A DNA stretch of 6,179 bases. Origin: Candidatus Bathyarchaeota archaeon. GTDB taxonomy: Archaea > Thermoproteota > Bathyarchaeia > TCS64. Position numbers and translations under genes: made by a program. Shown here in pieces: positions 1 to 5,563 of this stretch. The stretch's first letter is position 1, and each line of letters begins with the position of its first letter. Location of the stretch: the NCBI GenBank assembly GCA_026014515.1, contig JAOZIG010000387.1, positions 1 to 6,179 on the forward strand, written 5' to 3'. The notes under the pieces are model-generated. The model did not search any database. It was not told where the DNA came from and worked only from the letters and a program-made list of their open reading frames with translations.

Positions 1-567
1 GTCAAGAAAGCAGGCGTGGATGTCCACCCTGAGATCATGATCCCACTCACAAGCCACATCAACGAGATGCACGCAGAGCACGAGAAACTCAAGAAGGTAG
101 CCGAGAAAGTACTGAAAGAGGCAGGCATGGAGAGCCTCAAGTACAAGATCGGAACCATGATCGAGATTCCACGCGCAGCCTTGACTGCGGACGAGATCGC
201 AGAATCAGCCGAGTTCTTCAGCTTCGGCACCAACGACCTAACCCAGATGACATTCGGAATCAGCAGGGACGACGCAGAAGGCAAGTTCCTCCTCAACTTT
301 GTTGACAGAGGACTCCTACCAAGCAACCCCTTCCAAGTCATTGACAGAGAAGGCGTAGGAAAGCTCATGAAGATGTGTGTTGACGCTGGAAGAAAGACAC
401 GCCCAGACCTAGAGATAGGCATCTGTGGAGAGCACGGCGGAGAGCCAAGCAGCATCGAGTTCTGCCACATGATTGGTTTGAACTATGTAAGCTGCAGCCC
501 ATACCGTGTACCAATTGCTCGTCTAGCGGCGGCACACGCTCAGCTGGATTTCCCAAAGGAAGAGTAA
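1..567 (+). CDS. ppdK: Pyruvate phosphate dikinase, C-terminal part (5' end outside window)
   Basis: Pyruvate phosphate dikinase is a cytoplasmic enzyme that reversibly converts pyruvate, ATP and phosphate to phosphoenolpyruvate, AMP and diphosphate. The frame is open from the first base, so the 188 residues seen are the end of a protein that is usually near 870-900 residues. This is the PEP/pyruvate-binding TIM-barrel domain. Fragment residues 51-61 (GTMIEIPRAAL) and 72-82 (FFSFGTNDLTQ) carry the family's Mg-binding Glu, Asn and Asp. GICGEHGGEPSS at 140-151 holds the catalytic cysteine (residue 142). SCSPYRVPIARLAAAHA is the normal C-terminal stretch. The dikinase form of these motifs, especially CGEHGGEPSS and the LLPSNPF stretch, argues against PEP synthase or PTS enzyme I. 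It ends with TAA and no damage is visible. The por operon nearby acts on the same metabolite, pyruvate. Identity is very secure; whether the N-terminal domains are intact cannot be seen. Confidence 0.96.
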   Translation, partial: VKKAGVDVHPEIMIPLTSHINEMHAEHEKLKKVAEKVLKEAGMESLKYKIGTMIEIPRAALTADEIAESAEFFSFGTNDLTQMTFGISRDDAEGKFLLNFVDRGLLPSNPFQVIDREGVGKLMKMCVDAGRKTRPDLEIGICGEHGGEPSSIEFCHMIGLNYVSCSPYRVPIARLAAAHAQLDFPKEE

Positions 568-570
568 TCT

Positions 571-601
571 TCCCTATTTTAAAATAATTACAGTATTTTC
601 T
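571..601 (+). terminator. Probable ppdK terminator region
   Basis: Just after the ppdK stop there are short T-rich tracts (TATTTT at 575-580 and TATTTTC near 594-600). They flank the 10-bp palindrome ATTTTAAAAT at 576-585. Archaeal RNA polymerase terminates on short oligo-T tracts without needing a GC-rich hairpin, so this is the likely end of the ppdK transcript. The tracts are only four Ts long, and base composition changes sharply here, so the exact end is uncertain. Confidence 0.35.
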
Positions 602-801
602 TGATTCAATGATTATAGTATAGATTAGACTTATTTTGAATAGTATATAGAGTATGGGGTATAATAAATATTAAAACGCTTATTTTCATTATAATAACCC
701 AACAAAAACACGTTAATCTCTGTGATTATAGTAATTATTGTAACATGACTAAACCAGATAAATTAAGAAAAATTAACTAAATAGCACTTATTTATGTAAT
801 A

Positions 802-813
802 AAAACCGGTTTT
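802..813. repeat. 12-bp perfect palindrome AAAACCGGTTTT
   Basis: AAAACCGGTTTT is an exact inverted repeat with no spacer, and its CCGG centre is unusual in such an AT-rich gap. The symmetry suits binding by a homodimeric regulator. It lies about 140 bases upstream of the start of the solute-binding protein, which is far for a repressor overlapping the core promoter but possible for an activator or a distal operator. It could also be a chance palindrome. Confidence 0.4.
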
Positions 814-860
814 AAAAGATTCACATAATGATGAATCCATTAACTTGATAGAATAATTAC

Positions 861-912
861 TAAAATTATACATCTAACAATAAGAACAACACAAGTCACA
901 ACGTATAATAGA
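861..912 (+). promoter_or_regulatory. Candidate archaeal promoter for the solute-binding protein gene
   Basis: Two TATA-like elements precede the gene: AAATTATA at about 863-870 and GTATAATA at about 903-910. With the usual 24-27 bases from TATA centre to transcript start, the second would start RNA near 932, leaving a leader of roughly 20 bases before the ATG at 954. The first would give a leader of about 60 bases. No convincing BRE is visible for either, and the region is AT-rich, so TATA matches are expected by chance. The second element is the better placed. Confidence 0.35.
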
Positions 913-944
913 AGAGAAAATACTCCGAGAATCCGCAATACGCA

Positions 945-949
945 GTGAT
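945..949 (+). promoter_or_regulatory. Possible ribosome binding site (GTGAT) deciding the start
   Basis: GTGAT matches the 3' part of the archaeal Shine-Dalgarno consensus AGGAGGTGAT and lies 4 bases before the ATG at 954 (10 before the ATG at 960). Its GTG is in frame and could be mistaken for a start at 945. There is no ribosome site upstream of 945, so reading it as part of the binding site is preferred. The match is short, and a near-leaderless message remains possible. Confidence 0.35.
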
Positions 950-953
950 ACGT

Positions 954-2255
954 ATGGAAATGAAAGGTAACACACTAACAATAGTAGTTCTAATAGTTGG
1001 ACTAATAGTAGGAGCAGGCGCAGGCTATATGCTGGCACCAAAAGAAACTACAACATCCGGAGACGGAACAAACACCGTCACGGTAGAAACCCTCCCACTA
1101 GAAGGAAAAACTATACAGATCGGTTATATCAGTGCAACAACAGCGAACTTAGAAACATTCATGCCCCTCGTAAAGGAGATACAGGAAGTTGACAACAACG
1201 AATACGCAGAACTCCTAGGCTATGATGTTGACTTTGAGTGGCTCATCGATGACGCCACAGGACAAGCCGCGGTACACCTTGAAAAGGTTCAAGGATTCAA
1301 GGCAATGGACGTCAACGTCTTTATCGGCGCAACCTGGAGCAGCATGTGTCAGGCGAGCCTAAGTTACTGTAACGACAACGATATGCTAATGTGGAGCACT
1401 GGCTCAACAAGCCCACTACTAGCCATCGCGGACGACAACCTCTACAGGATGTGTCCAACTGACCTAGTTCAGGCGCCAGCAATGGCACGCATGATGGAAA
1501 GCATGGGTGTCGAGGCAGTCTTGTTGATCTACCGTGGAGACGCATGGGCTGACGGAATCGTCAACATCTTTGCACCAATGTTTGAAGACAATGGTGGAGT
1601 GATTCTTGAGAAGATCCGTTACGCAGGCGAGACCACAGAGTTCAGCAACTATCTGCAAACAGCAGAGAATATCGTTGCTGACGCAGTCGCTGAGTATGGT
1701 GAAGGAAAGGTCGCGGTTGAGATCATCTCATTCGCAGAGTTCGTCACCATGATCACACAGGCAGAGGATTACCCAGTTCTCTACAGCCTACCATGGTTCG
1801 GAAACGATGGAACAGTACTAAGCCAGCAAGCACTCGATGACGCCCCATCACAGGCAGCACACCTAAAGATCTACAGCACCTACGCCGCACCGGCGGACTC
1901 TGAGAAATTCCAGAGCCTATATGACAGGTACTATGATCTGGTAGGCCAGCCATTCGGCTACTACAGTGCATGCAGCTATGACGTAGGAACCATCTTAGCA
2001 TCTACTATCTTACAGGCACAGAGTACAGATGCCTCTGATCTCATCCCATTACAGGCTCCAACCGCATATGATCAGTTCGGAGCAAGCGGATGGAATAGAC
2101 TGAATGAGGATGGCGACAGATACGCCAGCAACTACCAGATCTGGGCAGTCAATGATGACGCCTCAAGCTGGGAAGTTTATGGCCTATATGACGGCACAAC
2201 TGACTCAGTTACTTGGGATACGGAGCTTCTTGGCTTTGTACCCGAGAGTCGATAA
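954..2255 (+). CDS. Membrane-anchored ABC-type solute-binding protein, LivJ/branched-chain amino acid family
   Basis: This is a 433-residue extracytoplasmic solute receptor of the type I periplasmic-binding fold (LivJ-like; ligands include branched-chain amino acids, amides, urea). Residues about 7-27 form one hydrophobic helix ending in GAGAGYML, with no lipobox cysteine, so the protein is probably anchored by this helix. A Thr/Ser/Gly-rich linker follows (about 32-47), then the binding domain from about 54. Family hallmarks are FIGATWSS (about 123-130), the ligand-site stretch STGSTSPLLA (148-157), the YRMCPTDLVQA segment (164-174), and a C-terminal GASGWNRLNEDGDR block (376-389). Four cysteines (132, 139, 167, 340) lie in the exported part and could form disulfides. 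GTG at 945 or ATG at 960 are alternative starts; 954 is chosen from the GTGAT site. No permease, ATPase or other transporter gene lies beside it, so it may serve a remote transporter. The fold is secure, the ligand unknown. Confidence 0.88.
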   Translation: MEMKGNTLTIVVLIVGLIVGAGAGYMLAPKETTTSGDGTNTVTVETLPLEGKTIQIGYISATTANLETFMPLVKEIQEVDNNEYAELLGYDVDFEWLIDDATGQAAVHLEKVQGFKAMDVNVFIGATWSSMCQASLSYCNDNDMLMWSTGSTSPLLAIADDNLYRMCPTDLVQAPAMARMMESMGVEAVLLIYRGDAWADGIVNIFAPMFEDNGGVILEKIRYAGETTEFSNYLQTAENIVADAVAEYGEGKVAVEIISFAEFVTMITQAEDYPVLYSLPWFGNDGTVLSQQALDDAPSQAAHLKIYSTYAAPADSEKFQSLYDRYYDLVGQPFGYYSACSYDVGTILASTILQAQSTDASDLIPLQAPTAYDQFGASGWNRLNEDGDRYASNYQIWAVNDDASSWEVYGLYDGTTDSVTWDTELLGFVPESR

Positions 2256-2261
2256 ACGTAC

Positions 2262-2287
2262 CCTATTTTTCTTTTTTATTTTTTTAG
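2262..2287 (+). terminator. Oligo-T terminator of the solute-binding protein gene
   Basis: Ten bases after the TAA stop, the plus strand carries three T tracts in succession, of 5, 6 and 7 Ts, broken only by single C or A bases (about 2266-2285). This is a strong example of an archaeal hairpin-free terminator. It directly follows the gene, so the message is likely monocistronic. Confidence 0.75.
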
Positions 2288-2294
2288 TGAAATT

Positions 2295-2334
2295 CCGAGA
2301 AAGGGTGAACAATTTGGAAATAGGTCTTTCCCGG
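2295..2334. repeat. Imperfect inverted repeat (9-base arms) between convergent genes
   Basis: CCGAGAAAG (2295-2303) pairs with CTTTCCCGG (2326-2334) at eight of nine positions, with one A-C mismatch and a 22-base loop. The arms are richer in G+C than the surrounding DNA. It lies just beyond the plus-strand T tracts and well past the minus-strand ones, so it may be a back-up terminator or RNA-end-protecting structure. It is not followed by a T run on the plus strand, and chance is a real alternative. Confidence 0.3.
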
Positions 2335-2396
2335 CGAGGCTTCAAACATCTAATCCTAATATATACATTTTCAAATTAAAATATAGAGACCGAGAA

Positions 2397-2408
2397 CAGT
2401 AATTACTG
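2397..2408. repeat. 12-bp perfect palindrome CAGTAATTACTG
   Basis: CAGTAATTACTG is an exact inverted repeat without a spacer, in the gap between the convergent binding-protein gene and porB. It abuts a TATA-like GGTATATAAG at 2408-2417. A dimeric DNA-binding protein could recognise it, but no gene starts nearby on either strand, so a normal operator role is not obvious. Part of the symmetry comes from AT-rich composition. Confidence 0.35.
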
Positions 2409-2449
2409 GTATATAAGCTCAACAGCCCATTTACAAGCGAATTCATACA

Positions 2450-2480
2450 AAATAGTAAAAATAAACTAAAAATAATAGGA
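2450..2480 (-). terminator. Oligo-T terminator of the por operon
   Basis: Read on the minus strand, the bases just after the porB stop contain repeated T tracts (minus-strand TATTTTTAG, TTTATTTTTAC and TATTTTG, seen as A tracts on the plus strand). As for the facing gene, this is the hairpin-free oligo-T signal typical of archaea and marks the likely end of the porGDAB transcript. Confidence 0.65.
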
Positions 2481-2483
2481 AGA

Positions 2484-3464
2484 TTAGAGGTCGCACTTCT
2501 CAAGAAGAAGCTGCCAACGGTGGTCAACTCCCTCCTGAATAGCTGCAAGTAGCTCTTTATTCTCCTTTGGACGGAACAGGTGCCTGAACCTACCCTGAGT
2601 CTTCAAGTACTCCTCAACGGGCTTCTTGTTCTGTGGACGTCTAGCCAGCGCCGCGCTTGCCGCGCTCAGCTTGTAGACTGGGCGTCCATCGACACGCTCC
2701 ACCTCATAGAGTGGGAATATACATGTCTGTGTCGCCAACCTAGCGATACCCACAGTATCCGCCGTATCATATCTCCAGCCCCTTGTACACGGAATTATAG
2801 CGTGCAGGAACTTTGGTCCCACCGTGTGGAACGCTTTCCTACATTTATCCAGTACATCCTGTGGATAAGCTGGACTCATGGTAGCTACATAGGGAATATC
2901 ATGTGCAACCATGATATCATCAATGGGCTTCTTCCACTCAGCTTTACCGGGAATCACCGATCCAGCAGGGCTAGTGGTTGTACTAGCCGCGAATGGGGTT
3001 CCACCGCTTCTCTGGATTCCCGTGTTCATGTACGCCTCATTGTCCATCAGCACATAGGTGAAGTTGTGTCCACGCTCAAGTGCTCCTGAGAGCGCCTGGA
3101 AACCAATGTCATAGGTTCCACCGTCTCCGCCGAAGGCGATAACATTCAGCTTATCATACTTGGCTAGTGGTCCTTTTCCGCTTCTGCGGTTTGCTTTCCA
3201 CGCTGCCTCGATGCCGCTGGCGTTTGCCGCAGCGTTCTCGAAGGCGTTGTGGAGCCATGGGACGTTCCAGCTTGTGAATGGGAAGATGGTTGTGGCTACT
3301 TCTAGGCAGCCTGTGGCGTTTGTGACTACGGTGGGGATGTCGGCTGATGCCTTCATTATCATCCTGCCGATGATGGGGTGTGCACAGCCTGCGCATAGTC
3401 TGTGTCCACTCATCAAAGTATCTTTGATGCCAGCTGCTTCTTTCAGTGTTAATCTTTCTGCCAT
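2484..3464 (-). CDS. porB: Pyruvate:ferredoxin oxidoreductase, beta subunit
   Basis: PorB is the thiamine-diphosphate-binding subunit of pyruvate:ferredoxin oxidoreductase, which converts pyruvate and CoA to acetyl-CoA and CO2 while reducing ferredoxin. The 326 residues match the family length. The proximal 4Fe-4S cluster ligands are visible: C24 and C27 in HRLCAGCAHP, C53 in ATGCLEV and C226 in PCTRGW. The thiamine-diphosphate/Mg motif runs from GDGG (113-116), through IGFQALSGALERGH, to DNEAYMNTG (141-149). NEAYMNTGIQRSGGTP is characteristic of the pyruvate enzyme and close relatives. The start is ATG at 3464, because GAGGTGA (3476-3470) lies 5 bases upstream as a ribosome site. The in-frame GTG at 3473 is part of that site and so an unlikely start. 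The porA stop is separated from this ATG by one base, so translation is probably coupled. It is the last gene of the operon. Identity is very secure; substrate preference for pyruvate is inferred. Confidence 0.95.
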   Translation of the reverse strand: MAERLTLKEAAGIKDTLMSGHRLCAGCAHPIIGRMIMKASADIPTVVTNATGCLEVATTIFPFTSWNVPWLHNAFENAAANASGIEAAWKANRRSGKGPLAKYDKLNVIAFGGDGGTYDIGFQALSGALERGHNFTYVLMDNEAYMNTGIQRSGGTPFAASTTTSPAGSVIPGKAEWKKPIDDIMVAHDIPYVATMSPAYPQDVLDKCRKAFHTVGPKFLHAIIPCTRGWRYDTADTVGIARLATQTCIFPLYEVERVDGRPVYKLSAASAALARRPQNKKPVEEYLKTQGRFRHLFRPKENKELLAAIQEGVDHRWQLLLEKCDL

Positions 3465-3465
3465 C

Positions 3466-4683
3466 TTACTCACCTCTTACTCCTATGGTTGTCAGTAGTT
3501 TGTCCACCTTGCCAGCCTCCTTGATCTTTAGCATATCCTTGTATGCCTGTTTGATCATGTCTGGGCTAACATCTCTGCCACCTAAGCCGACGACATAGTT
3601 TTTCATCATGGGCTTTTCCTTGTCGTGGTAGTATGATGTCATGAGTTCCTCCATCAATGGGCTTGCGGGTGCGCCGAAACTGAGGCACTTTTCCATTACG
3701 CCCAAGACGGGGAGGGTTCCTACTGCTTTCTTTATTGCTTCAGCTGGGAATGGTCTGAATAGCCTGAGCTTTACCATTCCTGCCTTGATGCCTTCAGCGC
3801 GTAGCTCATCGACTACGTATCTGATGGTTCCCACCATTGAGCCCATTCCGATAAGAGCTACCTCGGCGTCCTCCATCATGTATGGTTCAACGTAATCGTA
3901 GTTACGTCCGCTGACCTCAGCCCATTCCTTGTCGATATCTGTGATATACTTCAGGGCTTCATCCATGGCAACTACTTGGTGAATCTTGTGCTCAAAGTAG
4001 AAGTCCTGTAGGTCAAGTGGCCCCATGGTGAGTGGCATATCAGGGTTTAGCCTGAACTCGCCCTCGCCAAGGTGTCCCTCGACTGTGATGAATGGTCGTT
4101 CTCCGACGAATTTCTGTACTGTCTCGTCGTCTACGGTCATCACGTTCTCCATGGTGTGACTGAGCGTGAATCCGTCCAGACAGACCATGATAGGTAGCTG
4201 TACCTTCAGGTGCTCCGCCATCCTCCAAGCAGTGATGCTGGTATCATAGACTTCCTGAGCGTTCTCACAGTAGATCTGTATCCATCCGCTGTCTCTTGCG
4301 CCCATGCCGTCGCTGTGGTCGTTGTGAATGTTGATTGGTCCGCTAAGCGCCCTGTTTGCTAACGCCATAACAATTGGCAGCCTCAAGCTTGACGCGATAT
4401 AGACTATCTCCCACATCAGTGCCAGTCCGTTGGCTGCAGTGGCTGTGAATGCTCTTGCGCCTGCTGCAGATGCGCCTACGCTTGTGCTCATGGCGCTGTG
4501 CTCAGACTCGACTGCAACGAACTCGGTGTCTACCTCGCCGTTGGCTACGTACTCGCTGAACCTTTCTACTATGATTGTCTGTGGTGTGATGGGGTACGCT
4601 GCAACTACGTCTGGGTTGACCTGTTTCGTAGCGTAAGCTACCGCCTCGTCACCGTTAAGTCCCATTAGTTTCTGTTTCGCCAT
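3466..4683 (-). CDS. porA: Pyruvate:ferredoxin oxidoreductase, alpha subunit
   Basis: PorA forms, with PorB, the catalytic core of pyruvate:ferredoxin oxidoreductase, supplying residues around thiamine diphosphate and the substrate pocket. The product has 405 residues, normal for this subunit. The N-terminal pyrimidine-binding domain shows GDEAVAYA (11-18), AYPITPQT (29-36) and VESEHSAMS (58-66), the last with the glutamate expected to activate the cofactor. NIHNDHSDGMGARDSGW (118-134) matches the region that contacts substrate in pyruvate enzymes. RLFRPFP (317-323) lies in the C-terminal transketolase-like domain. The start is ATG at 4683, preceded by GGTGAG (4695-4690) with 6 bases between. 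The frame stays open to 4731 but that extension overlaps porD and does not resemble the family. The start overlaps the porD stop by one base (TAATG), and one base separates its stop from porB. Subunit identity is very secure. A related 2-oxoacid could in principle be the substrate, but the motifs favour pyruvate. Confidence 0.95.
   Translation of the reverse strand: MAKQKLMGLNGDEAVAYATKQVNPDVVAAYPITPQTIIVERFSEYVANGEVDTEFVAVESEHSAMSTSVGASAAGARAFTATAANGLALMWEIVYIASSLRLPIVMALANRALSGPINIHNDHSDGMGARDSGWIQIYCENAQEVYDTSITAWRMAEHLKVQLPIMVCLDGFTLSHTMENVMTVDDETVQKFVGERPFITVEGHLGEGEFRLNPDMPLTMGPLDLQDFYFEHKIHQVVAMDEALKYITDIDKEWAEVSGRNYDYVEPYMMEDAEVALIGMGSMVGTIRYVVDELRAEGIKAGMVKLRLFRPFPAEAIKKAVGTLPVLGVMEKCLSFGAPASPLMEELMTSYYHDKEKPMMKNYVVGLGGRDVSPDMIKQAYKDMLKIKEAGKVDKLLTTIGVRGE
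3470..3476 (-). promoter_or_regulatory. porB ribosome binding site inside the end of porA
   Basis: The minus strand reads GAGGTGA, then 5 bases, then ATG at 3464. The site lies within the last codons of porA (the Gly-Glu end and its TAA follow), so ribosomes finishing porA are placed to start porB. It contains the GTG that makes a false upstream start at 3473. Confidence 0.75.
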
Positions 4684-4952
4684 TATTTTCTCACCATCTC
4701 TATACATTTCACTGGGCACTCCTTGGCACATATGCCGCAGCCCTTACAGTAATCAAGGTCAGGCTCAGTATAGCCATCCTCACGAACGAGAATCGCGCCC
4801 TCAGGACAATAGAAGTGACAGAGCATACACTTGGTACACTTGCTGTGATCGATCTTGGGGGCCTCAACTCCCCAGTCACCAGTCTTGTAATCCATGCTGC
4901 TCTTGTAGCTTACGGCTCCCTTGGGAAGCTCTTGCCATGTTCGCTTACTCAT
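4683..4952 (-). CDS. porD: Pyruvate:ferredoxin oxidoreductase, delta subunit (2x 4Fe-4S ferredoxin)
   Basis: PorD is the small electron-transfer subunit that passes electrons from the catalytic core's cluster towards soluble ferredoxin. It has 89 residues, typical for the family. Two complete cluster motifs of the form CxxCxxCxxxCP are present: cysteines 39, 42, 45, 49 and cysteines 69, 72, 75, 79. An extra cysteine sits at 83. The first 35 residues, including the GDWGVEAPKID stretch, match the N-terminal extension usual in PorD and not found in plain bacterial-type ferredoxins. The ATG at 4952 overlaps the porG stop by 4 bases (ATGA). It is preceded by a near-consensus ribosome site GAGGAGGT at 4969-4962 with 9 bases between. 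It sits second in the canonical porG-porD-porA-porB order, which confirms its role. No residue appears to be missing. Confidence 0.95.
   Translation of the reverse strand: MSKRTWQELPKGAVSYKSSMDYKTGDWGVEAPKIDHSKCTKCMLCHFYCPEGAILVREDGYTEPDLDYCKGCGICAKECPVKCIEMVRK
4690..4695 (-). promoter_or_regulatory. porA ribosome binding site (GGTGAG)
   Basis: On the minus strand GGTGAG, within the last codons of porD, stands 6 bases before the ATG at 4683. It selects this start over the in-frame ATG at 4731, which lies well inside porD. Confidence 0.65.
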
Positions 4953-5509
4953 CCTTGTTTAACCTCCTCATACGCTTTCTTGACGAGCTCCGCGTTTAGC
5001 TCGCTGATCTTACCTTCAAAACGCTCCTTGACGACCTGTATGATGCTATCTAGCTTGACTACATCAGTCGCCTTAACGACTGAACCAAGCATAGCGGTGT
5101 TCGTGATAGGCCTACCCAGCACGTCAATCGCCAATGTTGTCGCGTCAACTGTCCAAGTCTCAATGTCCTTTAGTCCTAGAATATCAAGGACTTGTTTAGC
5201 TGTTTTATCGGTGTTTACAATAAGCTTTGTTCCCTTCTTTACGCCGTCGGAGACAGATGGACCCAATAGTGTAGGGTCTAGAACTACTACCACATCAGGC
5301 TCATAGATGCTTGAGTGTATCTGTATCTTTTCATCGCTAATACGCGTAAACGCAGTAATAGGCGCACCAGCGCGTTCAGGTCCGAAGGCAGGGAAACTCT
5401 GAATATTCTTCTCCTCGTTTAATCCTGCTTGCGCGAGAAGAAGTGAGGCTGTCCAAGCTCCTTGGCCGCCTCGGCCATGGAACCTTACCTCATATATCTT
5501 GGTGGTCAA
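4949..5509 (-). CDS. porG: Pyruvate:ferredoxin oxidoreductase, gamma subunit
   Basis: PorG is the gamma subunit of the four-part pyruvate:ferredoxin oxidoreductase, equivalent to the middle domain of the single-chain enzymes. The product is 186 residues, the usual size. The diagnostic N-terminal motif FHGRGGQGAWTAS (10-22), the FGPERAGAP segment (42-50) and the LGRPITNTAMLG segment (131-142) are all present. The best start is a TTG at 5509, which gives the N-terminus TTKIYEVRFHGRGGQG expected for the family. There is no ATG or GTG in frame between an upstream stop at 5548-5546 and the glycine-rich motif, so an alternative start would have to be equally rare. GAGAGG at 5524-5519 lies 9 bases before the TTG. 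The gene opens the por operon and overlaps porD by 4 bases. It lies 54 bases after pyrF on the same strand. Identity is very secure; the exact first codon is likely but unproven. Confidence 0.94.
   Translation of the reverse strand: MTTKIYEVRFHGRGGQGAWTASLLLAQAGLNEEKNIQSFPAFGPERAGAPITAFTRISDEKIQIHSSIYEPDVVVVLDPTLLGPSVSDGVKKGTKLIVNTDKTAKQVLDILGLKDIETWTVDATTLAIDVLGRPITNTAMLGSVVKATDVVKLDSIIQVVKERFEGKISELNAELVKKAYEEVKQG
4962..4969 (-). promoter_or_regulatory. porD ribosome binding site (GAGGAGGT)
   Basis: This is the strongest Shine-Dalgarno match in the window, lying inside the last codons of porG and 9 bases before the porD ATG. With the ATGA overlap it suggests high, coupled translation of the small subunit. 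Confidence 0.75.
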
Positions 5510-5518
5510 CCGTTTAAA

Positions 5519-5550
5519 CCTCTCATATCGTAGTCCTGTGCTATATTAAA
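5519..5550 (-). promoter_or_regulatory. Candidate por operon promoter and ribosome site
   Basis: In the 54-base gap after pyrF the minus strand carries TTTAATATA (plus positions 5542-5550), a good archaeal TATA-box match, with GAAGG just upstream as a weak BRE. Usual spacing puts the transcript start near 5520, giving a leader of only about 10-15 bases to the TTG at 5509. The ribosome site GAGAGG (5519-5524) would then lie at or across the RNA start. So either transcription starts slightly earlier, or translation from this promoter is near-leaderless and the ribosome site serves a pyrF read-through message. The 8-bp palindrome GTTTAAAC (5512-5519) abuts the site. Confidence 0.5.
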
Positions 5551-5563
5551 CCTTCACGGTTCA

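Larger units (their letters stand above)
568..953. other. AT-rich intergenic region between ppdK and the binding-protein gene
   Basis: This stretch has no credible gene: stops are frequent in all frames and the composition is strongly AT-rich (28 G+C in the 120 bases 601-720). It holds the likely ppdK terminator at its left end, the 12-bp palindrome at 802-813, and TATA-like elements nearer the next gene. I see no tRNA, no conserved riboswitch core that I recognise, and no tandem repeat. Its length is greater than a minimal archaeal promoter needs, which leaves room for upstream regulation or a small RNA, but nothing in the sequence proves either. Confidence 0.6.

Noticed and set aside
568..944. 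Riboswitch, CRISPR leader or small RNA gene in the long AT-rich gap
   Set aside because: No repeat units, no recognised aptamer core and no stable GC-rich stem were found. Recurrent bits such as GATTATAG and AATAATTAC are short and expected at this base composition.
2104..2379. Plus-strand frame overlapping the end of the solute-binding gene and running into the gap
   Set aside because: Its first half is the receptor gene read in another frame and its tail is the T-rich terminator, giving a spurious Phe-rich stretch.
2342..2548. Minus-strand frame of about 68 codons running from the end of porB into the gap
   Set aside because: It overlaps the porB C-terminus in another frame, and the rest translates AT-rich terminator sequence into a Leu/Tyr/Ser-rich peptide. 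A small membrane protein is not supported.
2580..3089. Open frame of about 169 codons on the plus strand, antisense to porB
   Set aside because: It lies wholly inside the clearly conserved porB gene, has no recognisable domain, and is Ser/Cys/Arg-rich as expected from reading a gene backwards.
4684..4731. Upstream ATG extending porA by 16 residues
   Set aside because: The extension lies entirely in porD, does not resemble PorA N-termini, and the ribosome site GGTGAG is correctly placed for the ATG at 4683.
4815..5306. Open frame of about 163 codons on the plus strand opposite porD and porG
   Set aside because: It spans two conserved genes on the other strand, has no promoter or ribosome site, and shows the low-complexity Ser/Thr/Leu composition of a shadow frame.
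2484..5509. The por genes encoding another 2-oxoacid oxidoreductase (2-oxoisovalerate, 2-oxoglutarate or indolepyruvate)
   Set aside because: The PorA ARDSGW region, the PorB NEAYMNTGIQRSGGTP segment and the separate gamma-delta-alpha-beta order all fit the pyruvate enzyme best. Only biochemical assay would exclude broader substrate use.
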